Shown: positions 35,287-43,956 of the stretch, in pieces | Position numbering within the stretch: position 1 is the stretch's first letter | How the letters are laid out: every line of letters begins with the position of its first letter | From: JACVRW01 sp963751105 | GTDB lineage: Bacteria > Actinomycetota > Thermoleophilia > Solirubrobacterales > Thermoleophilaceae | NCBI GenBank assembly: GCA_963751105.1 | Contig: CAVVTG010000002.1 | Location: forward strand, 1,860,001 to 1,924,000 | DNA length: 64,000 bases | Direction: 5' to 3' | Program-made: the position numbers and the translations under genes | The notes under the pieces: model-generated | Database searches by the model: none | Seen by the model: the letters and a program-made list of their open reading frames with translations, nothing else | Told to the model about the DNA's origin: nothing

Positions 35287-36075
35287 TCAGCCGTGGGCGG
35301 TCTCCCCCAGAAGCGACTTGTCCTTCTCATACTCATACGTACGAGGATCAAACGAGATGATCGCGTCCTGCTCGTGGAAGGGGTACTTGCGGAACACGGT
35401 GACGCGCTCCGGCGAGGCCTCGATCAGGTTGTAACAGGGCTTCGTCTTCCCCCGCAGGCGCGTGGTGGAGACCGTGCCGGCGTTGACGACGAAGAGGTTC
35501 TCCAGCTCCCACGCGTAGGGCACGTGCTTGTGGCCGGAGAGCACCAGGTGGACGTCCGCGCGCTGAAGGGTCTCGAGCGTGTCGCCGGCGTCGTGGACCA
35601 CGTTGCGCTCGCGGCCCGTGCCCGGCACCGGCAGCAGGTGGTGATGGAGCACGAAGATGCGCAGGAAGGCCTCGCGCTCGCCGAAGCGGTCGATGATCCA
35701 CTGGTAGCGCCCGCGGCCGATCACGCCGTGGTCGAGGTCGGGCTCGGTGGAGTCCACCGCGACGATGGAGACGCCGTCGTGGTGGAGCACGGAGCGGCGC
35801 TCTCCCATCAGCTCCTCGAAGTGCACGTAGCCGACGTTGCGGGAGTCGTGGTTCCCGGGAATCACGATCAGCCGCTCGCAGGCGATGCGGGCGAGGTAGT
35901 CCGCCGCCAGCTGGTACTCGCCCCGCAGCCCGAAGTCGGTGAGATCGCCGGAGACGATGACCACGTCGGGCTCGAGCTCGTTGACCTCCACGAGCGCCCG
36001 GTCGAGCAGGCTGGGCACGAAGTGCGCCGAGCCGCAGTGCAGATCGGAGAGCTGGGCGATGGTGATCGCGCTCAT
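35287..36075 (-). CDS. Calcineurin-like metallophosphoesterase (CpdA-like)
   Basis: A 262-aa metallophosphoesterase. The dimetal motifs are complete: IAQLSDLHCGSAHF (DxH), VVIVSGDLTDFG (GDxxD), VIPGNHDSRN (GNHD), FVLHHHLLP (H) and LVLSGHKHVPY (GHxH). It resembles 3',5'-cAMP phosphodiesterase and related class III phosphodiesterases, but the substrate cannot be set from sequence. The ATG at 36073-36075 overlaps the DHPS-like stop by 4 bp, making glpD, the DHPS-like gene and this gene one transcript. Confidence 0.88.
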   Translation of the reverse strand: MSAITIAQLSDLHCGSAHFVPSLLDRALVEVNELEPDVVIVSGDLTDFGLRGEYQLAADYLARIACERLIVIPGNHDSRNVGYVHFEELMGERRSVLHHDGVSIVAVDSTEPDLDHGVIGRGRYQWIIDRFGEREAFLRIFVLHHHLLPVPGTGRERNVVHDAGDTLETLQRADVHLVLSGHKHVPYAWELENLFVVNAGTVSTTRLRGKTKPCYNLIEASPERVTVFRKYPFHEQDAIISFDPRTYEYEKDKSLLGETAHG

Positions 36076-36944
36076 ACGGCCTCCCGGCGGATGCCCTCGG
36101 CCAGCGCGAGCTCCGGGTCGATCCGCTCGGCTCCGGCGAGCACGTCGCGCACCCGCAGGTAGTCGCGCGCGCCGGCCACGTCGTGGACCCGCACGAGGCG
36201 GCCCGGCGCGGCGGTGGCGCCCACGGCCGCCAGGCTGCCGGCGTCGCGCTCGGCCGGCGGCCGGCCGGTGAGAGCGCCGACGAAGTCCTTGCGCGAGAGG
36301 GCCAGCAGCAGCGGCAGACCGCGCTGCGCCAGCCGCGGCAGGGAGCGCAGCAGCTCGATCGACTGGGCCGGCGTCTTGGCGAGGTCGATGCCCGGGTCGA
36401 GCACGAGCCGGTCTCGGTCCACGCCGAGGGCCACGGCGCGCTCGGCCCGCTCGCCGAGGAACGCGTCCACCTCGTCCACCAGCCGCTCGTAGGGCGGGAA
36501 GGCCTTGGTCTTGGGCGGGATCAGCGTGTGGGTCACAACCAGCGCCGCCCCGGAATCCGCGCACGCCTCGGCCACGCCCTCGTCGCTCAGCCCGCTCACG
36601 TCGTTGATCATCGCCGCGCCCGCGGCCAGCACGGCCCGGGCCACCGGCGCTCGCCAGGTGTCCACCGACACGGCCACGCCGGCCGTGGCCAGGCGTGTGA
36701 CCAGCGGCACCACCCGGCGGGCCTCCTCGTGGACGGACACCGCCTGCGTGTCCGTGCGTCCCGACTCGCCCCCGACGTCGACGACGGCGGCGCCCGCCTC
36801 CACCTGGCCGAGCGCGCGCTCGGCCAGCTCTTCGACCGCTTTCGGGCCCTGCTCGTCGGAGAACGAGTCCGGGGTGGCGTTGACGATCCCCATCAGCGCC
36901 GGGCGCGAGAGATCGAGGCTCCGCTCTCCGAGGCGGAGGATCAC
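36072..36944 (-). CDS. folP: Dihydropteroate synthase-like protein
   Basis: A 290-aa TIM-barrel protein of the DHPS family, which joins pABA to dihydropterin pyrophosphate in folate synthesis. GIVNATPDSFSDE, INDVSGL, LVLDPG, SRKDFVGAL and VRVHDV are recognisable. Several usually invariant loops differ: GGESTRPGA reads GGESGRTDTQ, GFGKT reads DLAKT, and the MHMQG loop reads THTLIP. It is linked to glpD and a phosphoesterase, not to folB/folK. It may be a functional but divergent DHPS, or a paralogue like mycobacterial FolP2. The GTG at 36942-36944 overlaps the glpD stop. Confidence 0.8.
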   Translation of the reverse strand: MILRLGERSLDLSRPALMGIVNATPDSFSDEQGPKAVEELAERALGQVEAGAAVVDVGGESGRTDTQAVSVHEEARRVVPLVTRLATAGVAVSVDTWRAPVARAVLAAGAAMINDVSGLSDEGVAEACADSGAALVVTHTLIPPKTKAFPPYERLVDEVDAFLGERAERAVALGVDRDRLVLDPGIDLAKTPAQSIELLRSLPRLAQRGLPLLLALSRKDFVGALTGRPPAERDAGSLAAVGATAAPGRLVRVHDVAGARDYLRVRDVLAGAERIDPELALAEGIRREAV

Positions 36945-38599
36945 ACCGCCTCCCTCGCCGCGGGTCCGACAGCGGGAGCGAGGCCCTCGCTGCGGGCCAG
37001 CTCCTCCCACGCCACGATCTCCGCGCCGGCGCGCGCGTCGTCCCAGCCGAGCACCGGCGCCATGGCGGCGGCCACCGCGCCGGCGCCCTCGCTCCCCGGT
37101 TCGGCCAGGCGGCGGCCGTCGAGGAGGCCGAGGCGAGTGCGGCGCAGCAGCACGTCGCCCAGCGTACGTGCCTGCTCGTGGGCCGCGGCGAAGGCGGCCT
37201 CGGCGGCGATGTCGGGAAGCTCCGGGCTGATACGGCGGCCCAGCCCGTCGTCCGATTCGGCCAGCCGCAGCACGAACTGGGCGGCGTGCCCGTAGCGGCG
37301 CGCCAGGTGGCCGCGGCTGTCGGCGTCGACCGACGGCGCCGCCGGCAGCTCGTCCGGATCCACGGACTGGCCGAGGGGGATCTCGTGCGTGCGGCACGGG
37401 GCCTCTCTCGCCTCGCGCTCCACTATGCGGTCGACGGCCAGCTTGGCCATGCGACGCCAGGTGGTGAGCTTGCCCCCGGTGATGGTCACCAGGCCCGAGC
37501 TGGTCTCGTACAGCTCGGCCCGGCGCGAGATGTCCACCGACTTCTTCGGGTCGCCGGTGGAGATCAGCGGACGCACGCCCGCGTACGCGCCGGTGACGTC
37601 GGCCGGTGACAGATTCGTCGCGAAGAAGCCGTTGACCGCATCGAGCAGGTAGCCGATGTCGTCGTCGGAGGGCGGCACGTGCTCGAGCGGCCCCTCGTAG
37701 TCGTTGTCGGTGGTGCCGACCAGCGTGCGACCGAGCCAGGGGAGCGCGAACACACCGCGGCCGCCGCCGGCGGGGACGATCACACCGGCGTTGACCTCGA
37801 GGGACTCGCGCGCCAGGGTCACGTGCGTCCCGCGGCTCGGGCGGATGCGCGGCATTTCCTCTTCCCCATAGAGCTCCTCCGGTCGCAGCCGGTCGGCCCA
37901 GACCCCGGTGGCGTTGATCACGTTCGCCGCCCCGACCTCGAGCTCCGTCCCGCTCTGGCTTTCGCGGATCAGCACGCCTGCCGCGCGGCCGTCTCGCTCC
38001 ACCAGCCCGACGGCCTCGGCGCCGTTCAGGCACACCGCCCCGAAGCGCTCCGCCTCACCGAGGACGGTCAGCACCAGGCGCGCGTCGTCGGTCTGGCAGT
38101 CGTAGAACAGGTAGGACGAGGAGGGCTCACGAGCGGCGAGCGCCGGGGCGAGCTCGAGCGTCTCGGCGCCGTCGATGGTGCGGTGGCGCTCCGGACTCCA
38201 CTCCTCGTGGTCGCGGCCTCGGCGCCACGACATCACGTCGTACATGTTCAGGCCCACCCCGGTGAGCCGGTCGGGCCGCCTTCCCTCGAACGCCGGCACC
38301 AGCATCGCCAGCGGAGTGACCAGGTGGGGCGCCAGCTCCACCATCAGCGAGCGCTCGAGCAGCGCTTCCCGGACCAGGCCGAGATCGAAGTTCTGGAGGT
38401 AACGCAGACCGCCGTGGACCAGCTTGGACGAGCGGCCCGACGTGCCCGCCGCGAAGTCGTCCTTCTCGACCAGAGCCACGCTGTATCCGCGGGAGGCGGC
38501 ATCGAGGGCCACGCCCGCGCCGGTGATGCCGCCACCCACCACCACCACGTCGAAGGAGTCGCGCTCGAGCGAGGCCAGGGCGTCCGCGCGGGGGATCAC
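36941..38599 (-). CDS. glpD: Aerobic glycerol-3-phosphate dehydrogenase
   Basis: A 552-aa FAD enzyme oxidising glycerol-3-phosphate to dihydroxyacetone phosphate and feeding electrons to quinones at the membrane. The FAD motif VVVVGGGITGAGVALDAASR is near the N-terminus, followed by AGTSGRSSKLVHGGLRYLQN, GARGTHVT-like IRPSRGTHVTLA, and TITGGKLTTWRRMA. A C-terminal GlpD domain follows. The GTG at 38597-38599 is preferred, leaving about 40 bp to the divergent SDR gene. It heads the glpD-folP-like-phosphoesterase run. Confidence 0.93.
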   Translation of the reverse strand: MIPRADALASLERDSFDVVVVGGGITGAGVALDAASRGYSVALVEKDDFAAGTSGRSSKLVHGGLRYLQNFDLGLVREALLERSLMVELAPHLVTPLAMLVPAFEGRRPDRLTGVGLNMYDVMSWRRGRDHEEWSPERHRTIDGAETLELAPALAAREPSSSYLFYDCQTDDARLVLTVLGEAERFGAVCLNGAEAVGLVERDGRAAGVLIRESQSGTELEVGAANVINATGVWADRLRPEELYGEEEMPRIRPSRGTHVTLARESLEVNAGVIVPAGGGRGVFALPWLGRTLVGTTDNDYEGPLEHVPPSDDDIGYLLDAVNGFFATNLSPADVTGAYAGVRPLISTGDPKKSVDISRRAELYETSSGLVTITGGKLTTWRRMAKLAVDRIVEREAREAPCRTHEIPLGQSVDPDELPAAPSVDADSRGHLARRYGHAAQFVLRLAESDDGLGRRISPELPDIAAEAAFAAAHEQARTLGDVLLRRTRLGLLDGRRLAEPGSEGAGAVAAAMAPVLGWDDARAGAEIVAWEELARSEGLAPAVGPAAREAV

Positions 38600-38639
38600 G
38601 GCATGAACGTTAAGCGGTCGCCGGTAGGGTCCGCGCCCC

Positions 38640-39473
38640 ATGGCCTCCGGAACCGTCCTCGTGACCGGCGCCTCCACGGGAATCGGGGAGGCGACGGCGC
38701 TCCATCTGCGCGAGCTCGGCTTCCAGCCGGTGGCCGGCGTTCGGCGCGACGAGGACGCCGAGCGCCTCGGCGCGCGCGGCCTGCGCACCGTGCGCCTCGA
38801 CGTGACCGATCCGGACCAGATCGCGGCGGTGCGAGAGGAGCTCGGGGCGACCCCGCTGGCCGGGCTCGTCAACAACGCCGGCATCGCGGTGGCCGGGCCA
38901 CTCGAGTTCCTGCCCATCGACCGGCTGCGCAGCCAGCTCGAGATCAACCTGATCGGGCAGGTGGCGGTGACCCAGGCGCTGGTGCCCGCATTGCGCGCGG
39001 GCCGCGGCCGGGTGATCAACGTGAGCTCGATCGGCGGCCGCATGGCGCTGCCGCTGATGGGCGCCTACAGCATGTCCAAGTTCGGGCTGGAGGCCTTCTC
39101 CGATTCGCTTCGCCGGGAGCTCCGTCCCCACGGCGTGAACGTGGTGGTGATCGAGCCGGGCGGGGTCAAGACCCCGATCTGGCAGAAGGGCAACGAGCTG
39201 ATCGGCCGGCTGATGGCGGACATGCCCGCCGAGGAGGTCGAGCGGCTCTACGGCCGGGTGATCGAGGCGCTGCGCAGCGAGACGGTGCGGATCGAGCAGG
39301 AGCGCGGCATGCCGGCGCGCGACGTGGCCGAGCTGATCGGCCGCGCGCTGACCCTGCGGCGGCCCCGCGCCCGCTACGTGATCGGCCGCGACGCCAAGGC
39401 CCGTGCGGTGATGGCTCGCGTGGTGCCGGACCGTGTGATGGATCGCCTGATCGCTCGCGCGCTCGGCGGCTGA
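38640..39473 (+). CDS. Classical SDR-family oxidoreductase
   Basis: A 277-aa NAD(P)-dependent oxidoreductase with all SDR motifs: VTGASTGIGEATAL, NNAGIAVAG, Ser in NVSSIGG, and the active-site YSMSK. An Arg at the end of the second strand (AGVRRDEDAERL) suggests NADP preference. The sequence after the active site (VVIEPGGVKTPIW) is typical of retinol-dehydrogenase/17-beta-type short-chain enzymes acting on lipids or hydrophobic alcohols. ATG start. The substrate is not known. Confidence 0.92.
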   Translation: MASGTVLVTGASTGIGEATALHLRELGFQPVAGVRRDEDAERLGARGLRTVRLDVTDPDQIAAVREELGATPLAGLVNNAGIAVAGPLEFLPIDRLRSQLEINLIGQVAVTQALVPALRAGRGRVINVSSIGGRMALPLMGAYSMSKFGLEAFSDSLRRELRPHGVNVVVIEPGGVKTPIWQKGNELIGRLMADMPAEEVERLYGRVIEALRSETVRIEQERGMPARDVAELIGRALTLRRPRARYVIGRDAKARAVMARVVPDRVMDRLIARALGG

Positions 39474-39491
39474 GACGCCCGTTCGTCGCCG

Positions 39492-41456
39492 TCAGGAGGA
39501 CGCGGCGGGCGGGCGGCGCACGAGCCGGCCAAGCCGGCGCCGGGACAGCCACTGGGCCAGCGCGAGCACCGCCAGCGTCGCCACCGCCAGCGCCGCCAGC
39601 GCGGCCACGGGCAGCCGCGCGGGCATCCCGCCGGCGTCGTCGCTCTGGGCGGCGGCGCCGGGGTTCGGCGGGCCATCCACCACCAGGCCGTCTTCGCCCG
39701 CGGCGGCGTCGCCAGGTCCCCCAGCGGCGCTCCCCTCGGCCGGGGCGGGGCTCGGCGCCTCTCCGCCCCCGGCCTCGGCGGCCGGGGTGTCCGCCGCGCC
39801 GTCGCCCGCCGGCGGCGCCGCTGCGCCGCCTCCGCCCCCGCCCCCGCCCGACGGGGCCGGCGCGGTGCTGGGCGCGGCGGGCACCGCGGCCGCGGGCGGC
39901 TCCGGCGCTGTCGGCGTCGGCGCTGTCGCCGCGGGCTCACGCCCCACCGCGGCCACGGGCAGCGGCTCGCGTTGCAGCGCCAGTAGGGCCTGCGCGGTCA
40001 CCCACACCGGCGTCTGGCTGCTGGCCGCCGAGTAGGCGATGCTGCCGTTGCGACGCTGGAGGCGCGTGAGGTACGACAGCGCGCGTGCCGTGACACGACG
40101 GGCCGCGCCCACGGCGACGAGTCCCTGCACGACGTACGACGTCGACTGAGCGTTCGAGCTGCCGCCCCGCATCTGACTGAAGCCCCCGTCCGACCCCTGG
40201 CCGCGGATCAGATAGGCCACCGCCCGGCGGGCGGTGGCGCTTCCCCCGCGACCGGTCGCGGCAAGAGCCTGGAGCACCGCGCCGGTCATGTCGCTGTCGC
40301 TCGGCGACGTGACGGCCACGCCGAAGCCGCCGTCGTCGTTCTGAGTGCCGAGCAGCCAGCGCAGCGTCGCGCGCCCCACCGGCTCCCCGGCAGCGCGCAG
40401 GGCGAGCACCCCGAACGCCGTGTAGCTGACGAAGCCGGAGATAGAGCCGTTCTCGCGGCGCCGCTTCAGGATCTCGGCGACCAGGTCGCGGCTCCCCGCA
40501 GTACGAGGGTCGAGCCCGGCGGCGCTCAGCACGAGGGCCGTCCGCTCGATCTCGCCCACGTCGCGCAGGCCCGGAAGGCCGCGCGTGACATAGCCGGCGA
40601 GCGACCGTCCGTCCCGGCGGGCGATGTCGCGCGGGTTTCGCGCCGCGGCAGCTAGTCCGAGGCCGACCCAGCCGCTGTAGAGCGGACTCGACGACTGGCG
40701 GGGGGCTGCGCCGAAGCCACCGTCGCTGTTCTGGGCGCGCACGAGGTAGCGCTCGGCGCGCTCGCTAGGAGTGGCGGCGCCGGCGCCGGCCGGCACGGCG
40801 AGGATGAGCGCGACGAGGGCCAGCGCGGCCCCGGCGGTGGCCGGTGAGGGCCGCCAGCTCACCTCCAGGCGACGCCGGTAGCGCCGCAGCGAGCGGATGA
40901 ACACCGGGCCGATCAGCAGGCAGAAGGCCACGTTGCCGATCGCGTGGGCGAGGTTGTAGGGCAGCGAGCTGGCAGAGACGACAAGGTAGCTGTCGAGGTC
41001 CTGGCGCCCGGTGAGCGTCCATTGGTAGACGTCCATCCAGGCTCCGAAGACGAGGCCGGCCAGGCCGCACACGGCGGCCAGCACGAACCGGTTGGGCTCG
41101 CGCCCGCGCAGCAGCCGGGCGAGCAGCGCGCCGCCGACCCCCACCGCGCCCCAGCCCGCCATCTGCCAGACGGTCCACGGGCCCTGGGAGAGGAAGATGT
41201 TGGACACGATCGCCGTCACCGCTCCCACCACAAAGCCGGGCACGGCGCCCAGGGCGTAGCCGGCGAACAGCACGATGTCGGTGGTCGGCTTGACGTTCGG
41301 GATGGCGGCAAAGGCGAGACGCCCCACCACGGCCAGCGCGGCCATCGCGGCCACCAGGGCCAGCACCCGGGCGGGCGGACGAGTGCGCTCGTACCAGGCG
41401 AAGCCGGCGACCAGGGCAAGCGCCAGCACCACCAGGGAGGTGAGCTGCCAGCTCAT
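39492..41456 (-). CDS. ECF transporter S component fused to extracellular alpha/alpha-toroid domain
   Basis: A 654-aa membrane protein. Residues about 1-200 have six hydrophobic segments and the ECF S-component pattern FAAIPNVKPTTDIVLFAGYA followed by LGAVPGFVVGAVTAIVSNIF. A seventh segment (about 208-228) leads to an extracellular domain (230-505) with repeated squalene-cyclase/prenyltransferase-like motifs NSDGGFG, QNDDGGFGV, QGSDGGFSQ. A Pro/Ala/Gly linker and a last membrane anchor (LPVAALAALAVATLAVLALA) follow. The toroid fold is shared with the N-terminal domain of animal cobalamin carriers. It is the last gene of a cobalamin-riboswitch operon (ATGA overlap), so it likely recognises a corrinoid. 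Confidence 0.83.
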   Translation of the reverse strand: MSWQLTSLVVLALALVAGFAWYERTRPPARVLALVAAMAALAVVGRLAFAAIPNVKPTTDIVLFAGYALGAVPGFVVGAVTAIVSNIFLSQGPWTVWQMAGWGAVGVGGALLARLLRGREPNRFVLAAVCGLAGLVFGAWMDVYQWTLTGRQDLDSYLVVSASSLPYNLAHAIGNVAFCLLIGPVFIRSLRRYRRRLEVSWRPSPATAGAALALVALILAVPAGAGAATPSERAERYLVRAQNSDGGFGAAPRQSSSPLYSGWVGLGLAAAARNPRDIARRDGRSLAGYVTRGLPGLRDVGEIERTALVLSAAGLDPRTAGSRDLVAEILKRRRENGSISGFVSYTAFGVLALRAAGEPVGRATLRWLLGTQNDDGGFGVAVTSPSDSDMTGAVLQALAATGRGGSATARRAVAYLIRGQGSDGGFSQMRGGSSNAQSTSYVVQGLVAVGAARRVTARALSYLTRLQRRNGSIAYSAASSQTPVWVTAQALLALQREPLPVAAVGREPAATAPTPTAPEPPAAAVPAAPSTAPAPSGGGGGGGGAAAPPAGDGAADTPAAEAGGGEAPSPAPAEGSAAGGPGDAAAGEDGLVVDGPPNPGAAAQSDDAGGMPARLPVAALAALAVATLAVLALAQWLSRRRLGRLVRRPPAASS

Positions 41457-43075
41457 CGCGCGAGCTCCCGCGGGCGCGCGGCCCCAAGCGCCCGGGCGGC
41501 CGGCTCGGGGAGGAGCTCCGGCCCGCCGGAGATGCGCGCCACCTGGGTGGAGAAGTGGCGGCCGCCGCCCAGCACGTCGGCCGGCGGGCCGTCGGCGATG
41601 ACGCTGCCGGGACCGAGCAGCACCACCCGGTCGGCGAACGCGGCGGCGAACTCGCTGTCGTGGGTGGCCACCATCACCGCCGCACCGCCGCGCGCGAGCT
41701 CGTCGATGCGGGTGACCAGCAGATCCCGGTGCACGCCGTCCATCCCGCGGGTCGGCTCGTCGAGCAGCACGGCCGCGTGCTCGCCGCCGCCGAGGGCAAC
41801 CTCCAGCGCCAGTCGCTGACGCTCGCCCCCGGAGAGATCCCGCGGGTTGGCCTGCTCGCGACCCGCCAGCCCGGCGGCGGTTACGCCCGCGCTTCCGGCG
41901 TCCTCCACCGCGTGCTCATGGATCAGGTAGTCACCCGGGTTCTGGAGCAGCAGGGCCACCTCGCCCGCCCGCTCGATGCGGCCGCGGCTCGGCTCCTCCA
42001 GGCCCCTGGCCAGCCGCAGCAGAGTGCTCTTGCCGGCGCCGTTGCGACCCATCAGGGCCACCCGCTCACCGGCGTGAAGGTCGAGGGTCACCCCGCGCAG
42101 CACCACGGGTCCATCCTCGATCTCGTGCCAGACCTCGCGCAGCCGCAGGGCCGGCGCCGGCCGGGCGGCACGGCGGCGCAGCAGGCCGAGCCGCGGGCGT
42201 CGCGCCGGCACCGCGGCCGTCGCAGCAGCGGGGCGGTCCCCCGTCTGGAACCCGTGGCGCCTGAGCGTCGCGCCCGCCTCCTTGACGGTGACCGGCAGCG
42301 GCCCGAGGCCGGCGAGCGAGAACATTTGCGCGGCCGGGGTGGCGAGGGCGGGGACCGAGTCCGCGGCCCAGCTCAGGAAAGCGGCGGGCGATGCGTCGCA
42401 GGCCAGCGTGCCGTCCACCAGCGCCAGCACGCGATCCGCCGCCGTCAGGCAGCGCTCCAGGCGGTGCTCGGCGATCACCACGGCCGTCCCCCAGTCCTCG
42501 TTGAGGCGCCTCAGCAGCCAGACGAGCTCGTCGCCGGCCACGGGATCGAGCTGGGAGGTGGGCTCGTCGAGCAGCAGCAGCCGCGGGGCATGGACCATGG
42601 CGGCGGCGATCGCCACGCGCTGCAGCTCGCCGCCGGACAGCGTGTCCGTACGCCGCTCGAGCAGATGCGCCACGCCCAGCGAGAGCGCGGTCTCCTCCAC
42701 CGAGCGGGCCATCACGCCGGCCGGCTCGCGGCGGTGCTCGAGGGGCAGCTCGAGCTCGGCTCGCACGCCGCCCATCACCACCTGCGTCTCTGGCTCCTGG
42801 AAGACCGTGCCGCAGACCGCGGCGAGGTCACCGGGACCGTGCTCGCGCACGTCGAGGCCGCCCACGCGCAGCTCGCCCTCGGCCTGACCGCCGTGGAAGT
42901 GCGGCACCAGCCCGCACAGCGCCCTCAGCAGGGTCGACTTCCCGGAGCCGGAGACTCCGGCCAGCACGGTGAAGGTGCCGGGCTCGATCTCCAGGCCGAT
43001 GTCCCGGAGGACCGGGCGCGCCGACTCCGGATAGCGGTAGCCGAAGCCGGTGGCCGTGACCAGCGCCTCGGTCAT
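41453..43075 (-). CDS. Fused double ECF ABC ATPase (EcfA-EcfA')
   Basis: A 540-aa cytoplasmic protein containing two ABC ATPase domains in tandem. Domain 1: Walker A LAGVSGSGKSTLLRALCG, signature TLSGGELQRVAIAAAM, Walker B LLLLDEPTSQLDP. Domain 2: Walker A LMGRNGAGKSTLLRLARG, signature DLSGGERQRLALEVAL, Walker B AVLLDEPTRGMDG. Both look intact, so one polypeptide supplies the whole ATPase pair of an energy-coupling-factor importer. It overlaps the T-component gene upstream and the S-component gene downstream by 4 bp each, indicating a dedicated (group I) system. Confidence 0.93.
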   Translation of the reverse strand: MTEALVTATGFGYRYPESARPVLRDIGLEIEPGTFTVLAGVSGSGKSTLLRALCGLVPHFHGGQAEGELRVGGLDVREHGPGDLAAVCGTVFQEPETQVVMGGVRAELELPLEHRREPAGVMARSVEETALSLGVAHLLERRTDTLSGGELQRVAIAAAMVHAPRLLLLDEPTSQLDPVAGDELVWLLRRLNEDWGTAVVIAEHRLERCLTAADRVLALVDGTLACDASPAAFLSWAADSVPALATPAAQMFSLAGLGPLPVTVKEAGATLRRHGFQTGDRPAAATAAVPARRPRLGLLRRRAARPAPALRLREVWHEIEDGPVVLRGVTLDLHAGERVALMGRNGAGKSTLLRLARGLEEPSRGRIERAGEVALLLQNPGDYLIHEHAVEDAGSAGVTAAGLAGREQANPRDLSGGERQRLALEVALGGGEHAAVLLDEPTRGMDGVHRDLLVTRIDELARGGAAVMVATHDSEFAAAFADRVVLLGPGSVIADGPPADVLGGGRHFSTQVARISGGPELLPEPAARALGAARPRELAR

Positions 43076-43956
43076 CGCCGGCCTCCGATCCCCAGGCGCG
43101 CGCCGCGGCCGGCGAACGGGCTCAGGGCGAGCAGCACCAGCGCACCGCTGAGCGCCCACTCGGGGGCGCCGAACGAGAGCTCGAGTGCCGGATAGGCGTC
43201 CACCGTTCCCACCCCGGCGGCCAGCCCGGCCACGGAGACCGCGACGATGCCGGCGGCCGCGGCAGCCACGCGCAGATCGTGACGCGACCACGGGTCGCCG
43301 CGGCGCGGCGGCCGGCCACCGAGCGAATAGCCGCGCACCTCGAGCGCGGCGGCCACGTCGACCGAGCGGTCGAGCGCGCCCGACAGCGCCGCCCGGACAA
43401 CCGCCAGCCGCCCCGGTGGCTCCGTCCGGCAGCGCGCGGCGTCCGACATGCGGACGGCGTCCCGGGCCAGAGTCGGCACCAGCCGGTTGGCCAGGGACGC
43501 CGTGAGCGCCGAGCGGTATGAGACCCGTCGGAAGAGGCGCAGCAGCTCGTCGGGGTCCACGGCCGCCGACAGCAGCCCCAGCGCCGCCACGATCACCATC
43601 ACGCGCAGGCCGGTGAGCGCGCCGTAGGCCAGCGACTCCAGGGTGATGTCGATACGGCGACCGAGCACCGTGCCGCCGCGGATGAGCAGTGTCTCGCCGC
43701 CCGCGTAGACGAGCGGGTTCACCAGCGCCACCAGCAGCGCCAGCGGCAGGGCCAGCTTCAGCGAGCGGCCGATCTCGCGGCCGACGCCCGCCGCGACACC
43801 GGCGCCGGCCACTCCCGCCAGAGCCGCCGCGAGCACCAGCGGATGGAGATAGAGCGCCCCGGTCAGGGCGAGCGCGCAGCAGAACGCGGCTCCCAGGGAG
43901 GCGCGCGCCGCGTGCAGCGCGCTGGGACGGGAGCGGTAGACCGGGATCAGGCTCAT
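43072..43956 (-). CDS. ECF transporter T component (EcfT)
   Basis: A 294-aa integral membrane coupling protein with about six hydrophobic segments (TGALYLHPLVLAAALAGVAG, LKLALPLALLVALVNPLVYA, VMVIVAALGLLSAAVDPDEL, and others). The cytoplasmic coupling helix has the EcfT Ala-Arg-Gly motif in AAALEVRGYSLGGRPPRRG. The first gene downstream of the DUF4430 lipoprotein gene and upstream of the ATPase gene, overlapping both by 4 bp. It should connect the ATPases to the S component. Confidence 0.88.
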   Translation of the reverse strand: MSLIPVYRSRPSALHAARASLGAAFCCALALTGALYLHPLVLAAALAGVAGAGVAAGVGREIGRSLKLALPLALLVALVNPLVYAGGETLLIRGGTVLGRRIDITLESLAYGALTGLRVMVIVAALGLLSAAVDPDELLRLFRRVSYRSALTASLANRLVPTLARDAVRMSDAARCRTEPPGRLAVVRAALSGALDRSVDVAAALEVRGYSLGGRPPRRGDPWSRHDLRVAAAAAGIVAVSVAGLAAGVGTVDAYPALELSFGAPEWALSGALVLLALSPFAGRGARLGIGGRR

